A stretch of DNA of 50,153 bases from CAYNMC01 sp964398365 (GTDB taxonomy: Bacteria; Patescibacteriota; Microgenomatia; UBA1400; CAYNMC01). The notes beneath the pieces were generated by a model that was not told where the DNA came from, searched no databases, and saw nothing but the letters and a program-made list of their open reading frames with translations. The translations under genes and the position numbers were made by a program. The stretch spans positions 1-50,153 of the forward strand of contig CAYNMC010000032.1 in the NCBI GenBank assembly GCA_964398365.1. The letters run 5' to 3'. Numbering within the stretch: position 1 is the stretch's first letter; every line of letters begins with the position of its first letter. Positions 15,405-23,600 of this stretch are shown piece after piece.

Positions 15405-15833
15405 TTATTTTGATTTTGCCCGGACAGTGATTTTCTTTGGTCTTGCCGCTTCGGCAATTGGCGCTTTTATAGTCACCACGCCATTGCTGACTTCAGCAGA
15501 GATTTTATCTCCGTCCACTGCCCTTGGTAGAGTGGTGGTGTAGTCAAAAAAACTGACTCTTTGTTGTCTATAAATGACTTTCTTTTTTTCTTTTTCTTCC
15601 TTGGTTTCTTCAGCTTTAGCCTTAATTCTTAAAACACCATCTTCAAAAGTTACTTCCACCTTCTCTGCTGGAATTCCCGGAACTGCTGCCTTTACGACCA
15701 CATCCGAATCAGTTTCATAAACATCCAAACCCTCGGTTACCCTAACTTGAGGCCAGGCTTCTTCATCTTCAAAAAAGGAAAGAAAGCGATCAGAAATCCA
15801 AGGAGAAAAAGGATTGAATTTGATGATTGCCAT
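15405..15833 (-). CDS. Hsp20/alpha-crystallin small heat-shock protein
   Basis: 142 residues; an ATP-independent holdase that keeps unfolding proteins soluble. The alpha-crystallin domain spans about 38-130 (VTEGLDVYETDSDVVVKAAVPG, then VTFEDGVLRIKAKAEE and the GVVTIKAP motif that corresponds to the family's GVLTI). The N-terminal arm is short and the C-terminus basic. AAGGGGGTGAG precedes the ATG. A CIRCE element covers its promoter, so HrcA control is likely. Confidence 0.92.
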   Translation of the reverse strand: MAIIKFNPFSPWISDRFLSFFEDEEAWPQVRVTEGLDVYETDSDVVVKAAVPGIPAEKVEVTFEDGVLRIKAKAEETKEEKEKKKVIYRQQRVSFFDYTTTLPRAVDGDKISAEVSNGVVTIKAPIAEAARPKKITVRAKSK

Positions 15834-15877
15834 GGTTTCTCACCCCCTTTCTTCTGCAGTTTATTTCAAAAACCCTC

Positions 15878-15915
15878 TTAGCACTCTTATATCACGAGTG
15901 CCAATTATTTGTCAA
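15878..15915 (-). promoter_or_regulatory. hsp20 promoter with CIRCE operator
   Basis: On the minus strand TTGACA (15915-15910) and TATAAG/ATATAA (15891-15886 or 15892-15887) form the promoter. TTAGCACTC-N9-GAGTGCCAA at 15878-15904 is an almost perfect CIRCE (consensus TTAGCACTC-N9-GAGTGCTAA; one mismatch), the HrcA repressor site, and it covers the -10 box. Confidence 0.9.
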
Positions 15916-16048
15916 GAGTATTTTTAAAAATAAACAAGAAGTTTAAAAAGAGAATTTTTTCCCATAAAAATAAGCTTGATTTTTATTTTTTTCTGAGGAA
16001 AAGATTTAGTTTTGGGATTTTATTTTTTATGATACTATAGATTAAAAG

Positions 16049-16321
16049 ATGGAAAATTTAGGAGAAATTTTACCGCGAATATTCTCACGACCTGAATTTC
16101 TTTTACCTTATCTTATTTGGGTGAGTTTCTGGAAGAGTTTAGCCTTATGGAAAGCGGCAGGCAGAAAACAAATCTCATGGTTTGTGATTTTGTTTTTAGT
16201 CAACAGCTTAGGGTTGTTGGAACTTGCCTATATTTTCTATCTTTATCGCTGGGATTTAGGCGGTAAAAAAATGCTAAAGTTTTTAAAGAATAAAACTAAA
16301 TTTTTTAAAATTTTTCCATAA
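16049..16321 (+). CDS. DUF5652-like two-span membrane protein
   Basis: 90 residues with two hydrophobic segments (about 18-34 and 43-66) and the pattern LIWVSFWKSLALWKAAGRKQ then LVNSLGLLELAYIFYLYRW, as in DUF5652-type proteins common in Patescibacteria. There is no clear ribosome binding site; TATGAT at 16028-16033 or TACTAT at 16033-16038 puts the transcription start close to the ATG. Function unknown. Confidence 0.75.
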   Translation: MENLGEILPRIFSRPEFLLPYLIWVSFWKSLALWKAAGRKQISWFVILFLVNSLGLLELAYIFYLYRWDLGGKKMLKFLKNKTKFFKIFP

Positions 16322-16448
16322 ATTTCTTATTTTGTTCTTTAGTCTTGGTTTTGGTGATTCCTCGTAACTAAAAATTTTTAAGCATTTTTTCAGTTTAGTG
16401 AGATAAATTAAGCTTGTTAATCATTAATTAAGATTGGAGGTGAGAAGT

Positions 16449-16910
16449 ATGTCAAAAAAAATTTTTACCAGCTTTATTTTGGGAGCTTTGTTTTTAAATT
16501 TATTTTTCCCAAAAACAACTTTGGCTTTTTGGCCATTTGGCGGCGGGAATAGTTCAAATTCGAGCTTGCCTCCACTCATTCAAAAAATCATTGATAAGTT
16601 TAAACTTAACTCTGATGAGGTTAAGCAAGTCGTTGATGAGGAAAGAACCGAACGCCAAAGAGAAAGACAGGCTAAATATGAGGAATGGCTTGATATTTTA
16701 GTCAAAGCGGGCAAAATCAATGAGACACAAAAACAGCTCATTCTCCAGAAACGTGAGGAATTGCAAAATCAGCAACAAACAGCCTGGCAACAAAGAGAAA
16801 CTCAAAGACAAGCACTGGAAAACTGGGCTAAAGAAAACAATCTTGACCCAGAGTATCTTTTTGGCGGTTTTGGTAGATTTAGCAGGGGCATGAAAGGTTG
16901 GTGGCGTTAA
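16449..16910 (+). CDS. exported helical protein (DUF2680-like)
   Basis: 153 residues. A signal peptide (about 1-26, ending in TTLAFWPFGG) is followed by a highly charged, Gln/Glu/Arg-rich helical region with two paired-helix repeats (PPLIQKIIDKFKLNSDEV, LDILVKAGKINETQKQLI), as in DUF2680-type exported proteins. GGAGGTGAGAAG before the ATG at 16449 fixes this start over a codon 15 bases upstream. Role unknown; extracytoplasmic. Confidence 0.75.
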   Translation: MSKKIFTSFILGALFLNLFFPKTTLAFWPFGGGNSSNSSLPPLIQKIIDKFKLNSDEVKQVVDEERTERQRERQAKYEEWLDILVKAGKINETQKQLILQKREELQNQQQTAWQQRETQRQALENWAKENNLDPEYLFGGFGRFSRGMKGWWR

Positions 16911-16933
16911 AAGCTATCGCTCCCTCTCAAAAC

Positions 16934-16964
16934 AGCGCCCTGGTTCTGCCCGGGCGCTTTTTTT
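16934..16964 (+). terminator. rho-independent terminator
   Basis: AGCGCCC (16934-16940) pairs with GGGCGCT (16952-16958), followed by seven Ts, 23 bases after the stop of the 16449 gene. Confidence 0.92.
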
Positions 16965-17066
16965 AGCTGCTGGTATTTTTCAAACTTGCTTAAGCCGACG
17001 AGGTCACAAGCCAGGCGTCTTAAATTTTTAAATGTTGCTTTTATTTTCCTTTTTTAATGGCTGCCG

Positions 17067-17288
17067 TTGGGCCTCTTTTATGAATTGCTTAAACCGGCGC
17101 TGGCCAGAAATAGGTTGCGGGCAGCCTTAACCTTTACCAAGATTGTGGTAGGATTGTCGTTTGTTTTCTTTACTTTACCCGTTTATCTGTTTTTTAATGT
17201 ACCTTTGGGTTTACTGCTTTGCTGGTTTGTGACCAGCGCCGTCATCTTTTTTCTGACAGCGATGGTTTTTGTGAAGGTGTTAAAGTGA
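17067..17288 (+). CDS. small two-span membrane protein, start uncertain
   Basis: 73 residues from a TTG codon, with two hydrophobic segments (about 25-42 and 46-70) joined by a short turn and a basic N-terminal region (LARNRLRAALTF). There is no ATG in frame and no ribosome binding site; a CTG at 17061 is the only other in-frame option. It follows a terminator and faces the ABC permease gene tail to tail. The regular two-span pattern makes it plausible but unproven. Confidence 0.4.
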   Translation: MGLFYELLKPALARNRLRAALTFTKIVVGLSFVFFTLPVYLFFNVPLGLLLCWFVTSAVIFFLTAMVFVKVLK

Positions 17289-17290
17289 GG

Positions 17291-18041
17291 TTAAATTTGG
17301 ATTTTGGAGAAGAGGTAGCTGCCGAGGATCAGAAGAATAAAGGTGGTTATTCCCAAAACCGTAAAATCGGTGACGAGGCCGAAATGGGAAAGACCAATAA
17401 GTGTACCTCTTAGACCGTCAACCACAAAACTTAAAGGATTAATCGTGGTAATGAGAGCTAAAATTCCACTTAAGCCTTGCAAAGGAAACATCGCTCCAGA
17501 AAGAAAAAAAAAGAGGCATGATTAAAAAATTCATAATCATCTGAAAGCCGTGGATGTCATCCAAGACCGAAGCGATAGCCGTTCCTAGGGCCGTAAAGAG
17601 GATTGCCGTTAAAAGCATAATGATTATTGAAAGAAAAAATCCATCAGAAGAGATGGGTTTAAAGCCGGCGATTAAGGAGATGGTAAAAACGATAAGACCT
17701 TGAAGGACAGCCACGGTCGCGCCGCCCAAAGTTCGGCCCAGCATAATTTCAAAACGGGAAACCGGCGCCACCAAGGTTTCTTTCAAAAAACCAAATTGTT
17801 TATCCCAGATAATCTCGATGCCTGAGAAAACTGAAGTAAAAAGAATACTCATGGCAATCACCCCGGGAGCTAAAAATTCAAGATAGTTTCCCTGCCCCGC
17901 CTTTTGGAAAATTGGCCCGAAACCGAAACTCAAGGCAAACAAAAAAAGGATTGGCTGGCCCAGAGAACCAATAATTCTTGAAGGGGAACGCAAATATCTT
18001 TTAATTTGTCTTAACCATAAAATATAAATAACGTTGGTCAT
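17291..18041 (-). pseudogene. ABC-2 type exporter permease, frameshifted
   Basis: Two adjoining frames together encode one ABC-2 permease of about 249 residues. The first (from 18041) covers five of the six spans and reads on to FLIMPLFF before leaving frame. The second resumes at 17507 or nearby with the expected continuation LSGAMFPLQGLSGILAL and runs to 17291. The shift falls in a run of nine As (17504-17512; nine Ts in the gene), and eight would restore the frame. Homopolymer sequencing error, a real mutation or transcriptional slippage could each explain it. It overlaps the ATPase gene by 4 bases; together they form a DrrAB-like exporter. Confidence 0.85.
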
Positions 18042-18826
18042 CTTCCCCTCCAGATTTTCCGGCGCAATCTCAATTGATCTGCGATCGTAGCTTCTTCTTC
18101 TCTAATTTGATGACCGGTAAAAATTAAAAATGCTTTTTCTAAAGTTTTTGCTCGGGTTTGACGTTTGAGTTTAGTGGGTGTGCCTTGAGCGACAATTTTG
18201 CCATGATCAATTATAGCCACGGTTTGGGCTACCTTTTCCGCTTCCTCGATATACTGGGTGGTAAAGAAAATGGTAATTTGTTCTTTAAGATTGAGATTTT
18301 TAAGATATTCCCAAATTTTATTTCTAGTTTGCGGGTCAAGACCAATAGTGGGTTCGTCCAAAAAGAAAATTTTAGGGTGATGGAGCAAGCCTCTGGCGAT
18401 TTCCAAACGGCGTTTCATGCCTCCGGAAAAGGTTTTCACCAAATGCTGGCGTTTATCCCAAAGTTCCACCAGTGCTAAAAGTTCTTTTGCTCTTTTGTGT
18501 CTTAAATTTTTGGGAAGGTTATATAAAATGCCATGGAATTCTAAATTTTCCCAGGCAGTTAATTCATCATCTAGGCTTTGATCCTGAAAGACGATGCCGA
18601 AAGAATGACGGACCTGATCTTGCTCCTTAAGAGGATCAAAACCATTAATTTTTATTTCTCCTTGGGTAGGCAAAAGCAGGGTGGTTAGCATTTTTATGGT
18701 GGTAGTTTTGCCGGCGCCATTTGGCCCCAAAAAAGCAAAAATTTCACCCTTATTCACCCTAAAAGAAATATCATTTACCGCCTTAAAACCATTGAAATTT
18801 TTGGTGAGATTTTTAACAATAATCAC
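18038..18826 (-). CDS. ABC-2 exporter ATPase (DrrA/CcmA-like)
   Basis: About 262 residues. Walker A GPNGAGKTTT, Q-loop VFQDQSLDDEL, signature FSGGMKRRLEIARGLL, Walker B IFFLDEPTIGLD and the H-loop position occupied by Q (FFTTQYIEEAEKVA instead of THY/H), all in the order of drug/polysaccharide-type ABC-2 exporters. The C-terminal extension (about 225-262) is usual for DrrA-like subunits. I favour the GTG at 18826 (MIIVKNLTKNF), where family homology begins; the frame is open to a TTG at 18862. Its permease partner is frameshifted. Confidence 0.88.
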   Translation of the reverse strand: MIIVKNLTKNFNGFKAVNDISFRVNKGEIFAFLGPNGAGKTTTIKMLTTLLLPTQGEIKINGFDPLKEQDQVRHSFGIVFQDQSLDDELTAWENLEFHGILYNLPKNLRHKRAKELLALVELWDKRQHLVKTFSGGMKRRLEIARGLLHHPKIFFLDEPTIGLDPQTRNKIWEYLKNLNLKEQITIFFTTQYIEEAEKVAQTVAIIDHGKIVAQGTPTKLKRQTRAKTLEKAFLIFTGHQIREEEATIADQLRLRRKIWRGR

Positions 18827-18903
18827 AGTATGGATTTTAATCTTTTCCTTTTGCCGACGCAATCACTGTTATGGTATATAAAGCCGGTTCGTGTTTGTTA
18901 AAA

Positions 18904-18990
18904 GGCTGGTAAGCCAAAGATATGGGTACTACTTTCCCGGACTTAGAAACCCAACTGCTTTTTCCCCCTTTTAAATCTTCCTTACCAGCC
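18904..18990 (+). other. inverted repeat in the leader of the DGR target gene
   Basis: GGCTGGTAAG (18904-18913) is perfectly complementary to CTTACCAGCC (18981-18990), closing a 67-nt loop that contains an inner TGGGT/ACCCA stem (18923-18927 with 18949-18953). It lies about 65 bases ahead of the target gene. It could be a structured leader RNA; I could not match it to a riboswitch class. Confidence 0.4.
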
Positions 18991-19001
18991 TTACTGGCTT
19001 T
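18968..19001. repeat. left copy of 34-nt direct repeat flanking the DGR
   Basis: This 34-nt stretch recurs in the same orientation at 24705-24738 with 33 of 34 bases identical (T/C at the 25th position). The two copies enclose the whole DGR region, 5,737 bases apart. Similarity stops abruptly at both ends. Confidence 0.85.
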
Positions 19002-19055
19002 ACTTGTTGCATTTTATTCAGAGAATTATTTTAATAAAAGCAGGGAGGTAAATTC

Positions 19056-19850
19056 ATGATTAACTTTGCTAAACTTCTAAGACTTTTAACGATTTTAATG
19101 GTAATTTTGTTGATAGGAATTGGTATTGTTTGGGCGGCTAGTGCCAGCGATACTTTTTCCGACGAGACCAAAATGGGCAAAGGTACGGAAAAGATTGAGG
19201 TGAGCGGCGGTCAGGTAAAAATCGGCCAGTGCTACAGTCCTACACCAGCTTGGCAGAAAGTCGCTGACACCACGGTTAGGGACATCAGTAGTCTGCTGGC
19301 TACCGCCACGGTGGACAAAGACATTTACTGCGATGATAACAACTGCCTGCTTTGGACTGATGGAGCCGAGGCGCCGACCACTGTCTGCGTGGCCACCGAT
19401 CCTAATGTTTACGGCAATATTCTCTGGGCCAAAGCCGATAGCAGTGCCGGAAAAACTTGGGCTGACTCCAACTTTTCCATTTTCGGTTTTGACATCGGCG
19501 GGACGCACCCTTCGGGCTTAAAAGTTGGTAACAATTCCTCAGATGTTAGCTCCAGAAATTATCTGGAAAGAAATTACAGCAATACGCAAGGCATGTTTGA
19601 TGCCATGGATATCTGCAAAACCAAGGGTTCGGGTTGGCGCCTGCCGAATATCTTGGAATTGGATTCCATCCGCGATCAGGCCAAAGGCAGCGCACCTTAT
19701 ACAAGGTTGCCCAATATGGCCAGCAACGTCTACTGGTCATCGTCGGAGGACAGCAGTACCAACGCTTACAACCTGAACTTTCTCAATGGCAATGTCACCA
19801 GCAACAATAAGTCCGTCCGCATCTATGTGCGTTGCGTCCGGGCATTTTAA
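19056..19850 (+). CDS. DGR target: exported DUF1566/C-type-lectin-like variable protein
   Basis: 264 residues. An N-terminal hydrophobic segment (about 8-27) exports or anchors it. The C-terminal domain has the DUF1566/FGE-type lectin fold signature (GWRLPNILELDSI, then VYWSSSEDSS and a final YVRCVRAF). Such domains hold hypervariable ligand-binding surfaces in DGR targets. The last 42 codons are the variable repeat. Codons that differ from the template are residues 225 (N to V), 243 (N to L), 248 (N to T), 255 (S to R) and 256 (N to I). GGGAGGT lies 8 bases before the ATG. Probable role: a surface receptor that diversifies its binding specificity. Confidence 0.88.
   Translation: MINFAKLLRLLTILMVILLIGIGIVWAASASDTFSDETKMGKGTEKIEVSGGQVKIGQCYSPTPAWQKVADTTVRDISSLLATATVDKDIYCDDNNCLLWTDGAEAPTTVCVATDPNVYGNILWAKADSSAGKTWADSNFSIFGFDIGGTHPSGLKVGNNSSDVSSRNYLERNYSNTQGMFDAMDICKTKGSGWRLPNILELDSIRDQAKGSAPYTRLPNMASNVYWSSSEDSSTNAYNLNFLNGNVTSNNKSVRIYVRCVRAF
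19716..19842 (+). repeat. DGR variable repeat (VR)
   Basis: 127 nt at the 3' end of the target gene aligning without gaps to the template at 20093-20219. Seven bases differ (19728, 19729, 19782, 19783, 19798, 19818, 19822), and at each the template has A while the VR has G, T, C, T, C, C or T. The last 20 bases are identical to the template, and the final 17 of those are free of A in the TR, as expected for an initiation-of-mutagenic-homing site. The stop codon lies 5 bases after the VR. Confidence 0.95.
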
Positions 19851-19910
19851 AAATAAAATTTACCTTGAAAATTAGAAATTTGGTCTTTGCACTTTGAAAA
19901 ATTTTGTCGC

Positions 19911-20039
19911 CGGATTTTTAAGGAAAAAGCCTAACAATAGGATTGATTTTTTCCTATGCAAATTAGGCTTGCCTTAAAAGAGAGCCGTTAAAATCTATTG
20001 CGCTCTTCCTGCTTCTTTTTAGGGAGCATTAAAAATCCG
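19911..20039 (+). ncRNA. predicted branched RNA between VR and TR
   Basis: CGGATTTTTAA (19911-19921) is perfectly complementary to TTAAAAATCCG (20029-20039) and would close a multi-branch loop. Inside it lie hairpin A (AAGCCTAA 19927-19934 with TTAGGCTT 19963-19970, continued by ATAGGA 19937-19942 with TCCTAT 19952-19957) and hairpin B (AGAGC 19981-19985 with GCTCT 20002-20006). No gene is present here. It may be a structural part of the DGR RNA; hairpin A alone could act as transcription end for the target gene. Confidence 0.55.
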
Positions 20040-20092
20040 AGAACCCCTTTTAAAAAATTGGGTTTTCGCTGAAAAACAAATGGAGGAGAGAA

Positions 20093-20219
20093 ATGGCCAG
20101 CAACAACTACTGGTCATCGTCGGAGGACAGCAGTACCAACGCTTACAACCTGAACTTTAACAATGGCAATGTCAACAGCAACAATAAGTCCGTCAGCAAC
20201 TATGTGCGTTGCGTCCGGG
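20093..20219 (+). repeat. DGR template repeat (TR)
   Basis: 127 nt template holding about 39 adenines, many in AAC/AAT codons that on A-substitution can give a wide range of residues. All 7 VR differences fall on its adenines. The homology starts exactly at an ATG and ends in the A-free stretch before 20219. It lies 250 bases behind the VR and in front of avd and the RT. Confidence 0.95.
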
Positions 20220-20272
20220 AAGTGGATTTTAAGGGCTGTTTGCGACAAAGTTTTAAGTTTAAAAATGGCTGA
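20093..20272 (+). CDS. short ORF spanning the TR and overlapping avd
   Basis: A 59-codon frame starts at the first base of the TR, 5 bases after GGAGGAG (20082-20088), stays in the frame used by the VR, passes the TR end and stops at TGA 20270-20272. The avd ATG (20265) lies inside its last codons (ATGGCTGA). Avd has no ribosome binding site of its own, so translation of this frame could deliver ribosomes to avd. Whether the peptide has a function is unknown; the TR itself acts as RNA. Confidence 0.5.
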   Translation: MASNNYWSSSEDSSTNAYNLNFNNGNVNSNNKSVSNYVRCVREVDFKGCLRQSFKFKNG

Positions 20273-20627
20273 TTATCAACATTTGCCGCTCTATCTTAAA
20301 CTTTTTGGACTGATTAAATTTTTGTACGGAAGAGTTAGAAGTTTTCCCAAGGAATACAAATACACTTTTGGTAGAAAAATTCTGGATTCGGCCTGGAGGT
20401 GTATGGATGGAGTTTTAGAAGCAAACAACAGTCGTGGCCAGGAAAAGAATTTTAAAATTTCCTATCTTAGCGTTTGTTTTGATAAATTCAAAATAAGATT
20501 GAGGATGGCGCAGGAGTTAAAATTGATTTCCGAAAAACAGTTTTGCCATCTCCAATCATATTATCTTAAGGAAATCGGAGACATGATTGGTGGCTGGTTA
20601 AAGTGGAGCGATGAGCGAAATATTTAA
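20265..20627 (+). CDS. avd: Avd-type DGR accessory protein
   Basis: 120 residues, a four-helix bundle of the 23S-intervening-sequence/Avd type: LPLYLKLFGLIKFLYGRVRSFPKEYKYTFGRKILD, then helices with LEANNS, FKIRLRMAQELKLISEKQF and YYLKEIGDMIGGWLKW. Avd forms a basic pentamer that binds the DGR reverse transcriptase and its RNA. The start at 20265 is chosen because the family begins here; the frame is open upstream only because it runs through the TR. It overlaps the RT start by 17 bases, which suggests tight co-translation. Confidence 0.9.
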   Translation: MADYQHLPLYLKLFGLIKFLYGRVRSFPKEYKYTFGRKILDSAWRCMDGVLEANNSRGQEKNFKISYLSVCFDKFKIRLRMAQELKLISEKQFCHLQSYYLKEIGDMIGGWLKWSDERNI

Positions 20628-23600
20628 TTTTCAAAAATTATACCGGGCTTATTTGGATTGCCGCCGGACAAAAAGAAAAACTCTAAATGCCTTAAAGTTT
20701 GAGTGGAAATTGGAAAGGAATCTTTTCTGGCTTTTAAAGGAACTCCAACAAAAGACTTATAAACCAGGACGATCTATCTGTTTTGCGGTGAGAGAACCGA
20801 CACCTAGGGAGATTTTTGCGGCTTCTTTCAAAGACAGGGTAGTACACCATCTTTTGATTAATGAAATCATTAAAGCTGGAGAAAAAAACTTTATTTTTGA
20901 CTCTTTTGCCTGCCGGAAAAATAAAGGAACACATAAGGCAGTAAAAAGGTTAAGTAGCTTTATGCGGAAAGAAACGAGGAAACATACAGAGGTCTATTAT
21001 TTACAGCTGGATATAGCCGGATTTTTTATGAATATTGAGCATAATATTTTGTATTCGATCCTAAAAAAATTGGTTTCAAAACAGAAAAGATCAAAATTAT
21101 GGAAAAAGGATATTTTATGGCTGGCGAAAACCATAATTTTCCACCAACCCACCAGAAATTATAAGTTTAAAGGTGATTTGTCTTTGTTTAATTTTATTCC
21201 TTTTAGAAAATCCTTATTTTATTCTGCCAAGAATAAAGGCTTGCCAATCGGCAACTATTCGTCCCAGTTTTTCGCCAACCTTTATCTGAATAAGCTGGAT
21301 CAGTTTGTAAAAAGAAGATTGAAGTGCCGGCCCTATGTCCGTTATGTGGATGATTTAATTTTGATAGACAAAGACAAAGAAAAACTTAAATGCTGGCGAA
21401 GAGAGATTGGCAAATTTTTAAGAAATAATTTAAAAATGGAATTAAACTTAGCCAAGACACAAATTCAACCGGTTAAAAAAGGCATAGATTTTTTAGGATA
21501 TTTCGTGAAACCAAAATATCTGCTGGTCAGGAAAAAAGTAGTAAGCAGGTTAAAGGACAAGTTATTCAGGTTAAAAAATAGGGGATTTTTAAATCTAAAC
21601 AAAGTTTTGGCGGCCATCAATTCTTACTTTGGCCATTTCCGCCATGCCAAAAGCTTTAAATTAAGAAGGAATATCTATGTAAATCACTTGGGTAAGTTAA
21701 AAGAAAAATTGATTCCAAAACCGGGGGTTTTTTCCCTAAGAATGGTTCAATTTTGCCTGGGTTTCTTTTTCAGCTTGGTTTTTTTTAATTTTGCTTTGGC
21801 CGGCGGCGCCTCCGCTGCCACCTACTATCCCTCGGCCACCTTGACCTCAACCAATCTTTTATATGGAGAAAGTGTTGCCACGATTAATAAATTCGGTTAT
21901 AATGCTTCTTCTATTCCAGTCAATACGACTTTAAAAGCCCAGTTTTCCCAAAATGGCTTAACTTGGAAAAACTCTTCAGGAGTCACCAATGGCTGGGATA
22001 CCCTTTTGGAGGGAGATCACACCAGCGAAGACACGGCTCTTGATTTATCAGGTCTTGCTTGGGGTGGAGGTTATTTTTATTACAAAATCCAGTTTGAAAC
22101 CAGCGATACGAGTACGACTCCGGTTTTGGACGAAATTATAGTTTATTATTCTTCAGGCACACCGGCCGGCACCTACTATCCCTCGGCCACCTTGGTTTCC
22201 ACCAACCTTTTGTCAGGGCAAACCGTTAACACCATTGATGGTTTTGGTTATAATCTTTCGGCTAAACCAGACGGTTCAGGGGCCACAATTCAATTTAGTC
22301 AGGATAATACTAATTGGTATGACTCGGCAGGCACTTTAGGCGGCACCGAGACGCTTAATCTTGGCTCAAATACGATAGATTTATCTTCTTTGGGTTGGTC
22401 CGGAGCCAATTTTTATTACAGGGTTCAGCTGACTGCCAATGCTGATCAGAGCGAAACACCGGTTTTAGATGAAGTAACTCTTTATTATAATGCCCCCAGT
22501 TTATCGACTTCGCCCCTTCAACTTAAAAACGATGGGGTAACCCGGATAAGCAATCAGGGCTATACGAATGAGACAAATGTTAAACTGCAAGCTTCAGCTA
22601 CGGATACGGAAACTTCAGAAACTATAAGTTTATTTTTTGAGCTGGTTAACAGCGATGGTTCGTTTACCTCTCCTGTAAAGCCGTCAATCGTAAATTCTTG
22701 TTCTTCAGCAACGGCTTATGCTGACTGCGCCAGCAAGATTTGGTATGTAACATCCAGTTCCGGCGATTATTCTTCAACTGCCTATACCGGGACAGTCAGC
22801 ATTACCGGTTTATCCGACGGTGTGGGTTATAAATGGCAGGTAAAAAGCTGTGACAGCACTTCTTCCTGTTCAAATTGGAGTGTTTTTAATACCAGCGCCC
22901 CCAATTTTACAGTGGATATTACCGCTCCGGGTATGTTTGAGCTTGACAGCCCGGCAGACAACCAATATAGCGGTAATGAAAGACCGACTTTTAAATGGAA
23001 GACCGCCAGCGATGCAGTCAGCGGTTTGTCAAAATATGTTTTGGAAGTTGATAATCCGTCTTTAGGCTGGAACCAGCCTTCAGGAGATTTCCGGATAGAT
23101 GATATTCCGGCCAGCAGGACTACGGACTATGAGACTGATAAATATACTATCCATTATGAGAATTTTTCCGATTCCGACCCGAATAATAATTATATTTCCG
23201 TTTTTACCAAGCCTTATTACGGCTGGGCGGAATCGGAAAATGAAGGCAAATTAAGGGAAGGAAAAGTTTCTTGGAAAGTCAAGGCAGTGGATAAAGTCGG
23301 CAATGAAAGCAGTTTAACCAGAAATTTACTGGTGGATAAAAGCCGTCCCCAGCTTAAGCTGACACAGGTAAATAATTTTCAACTAAACAGCAATGATTTA
23401 ATTTTCAATTTTCAAACAACGGATAGGAACCCGACGATATATGGAAAAATTATTGACCCTTTGGCCGGCGGCGACCCGGCGGAAAATCAAACCGAAGAAG
23501 GACCAAGGGTGGCTTCCGGTCCCAAACAGCTAGAGATTAAAGTGGAGAAAATAGAGAAAACTTTTGGGCTTATTCCCAGCAATAAGCTTGTTACTCTTTA

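Larger units (their letters stand above)
18837..19013 (-). pseudogene. possible 3' remnant of a gene upstream of the ABC ATPase
   Basis: The minus strand is open for 58 codons after an in-frame TAA (19016-19014), with no start codon, and stops at 18837, 10 bases before the ATPase GTG. The reading (KASKAGKEDLKGGKSSW, then VVPISLAYQPFNKHEPALY) looks protein-like but matches no family I know. Eleven residues, KAS(K/E)AGKEDLK, are shared with the gene at 24592-25020 because both lie in a 34-nt repeat. It may be the tail of a gene whose 5' part was lost when the DGR block arrived; this is inference. Confidence 0.3.

Noticed and set aside
15346..15543. plus-strand 65-codon ORF
   Set aside because: It begins in the hsp20 terminator and continues antisense to the Hsp20 coding region.
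18904..18990. cyclic-di-GMP or other known riboswitch ahead of the DGR target
   Set aside because: There is a long inverted repeat, but I could not match the conserved core of any riboswitch class, so I list only the inverted repeat.
20163..20264. N-terminal extension of avd running through the TR
   Set aside because: The open frame upstream of 20265 reads TR sequence in a frame different from the VR; Avd family homology starts at MADYQHLPLY, so 20265 is the start.
22171..22194. candidate second VR: repeated YYPSATL sequence in the secreted protein
   Set aside because: The repeated 24 bases match another copy in the same protein (from 21820) and not the TR; they are ordinary tandem domain repeats.
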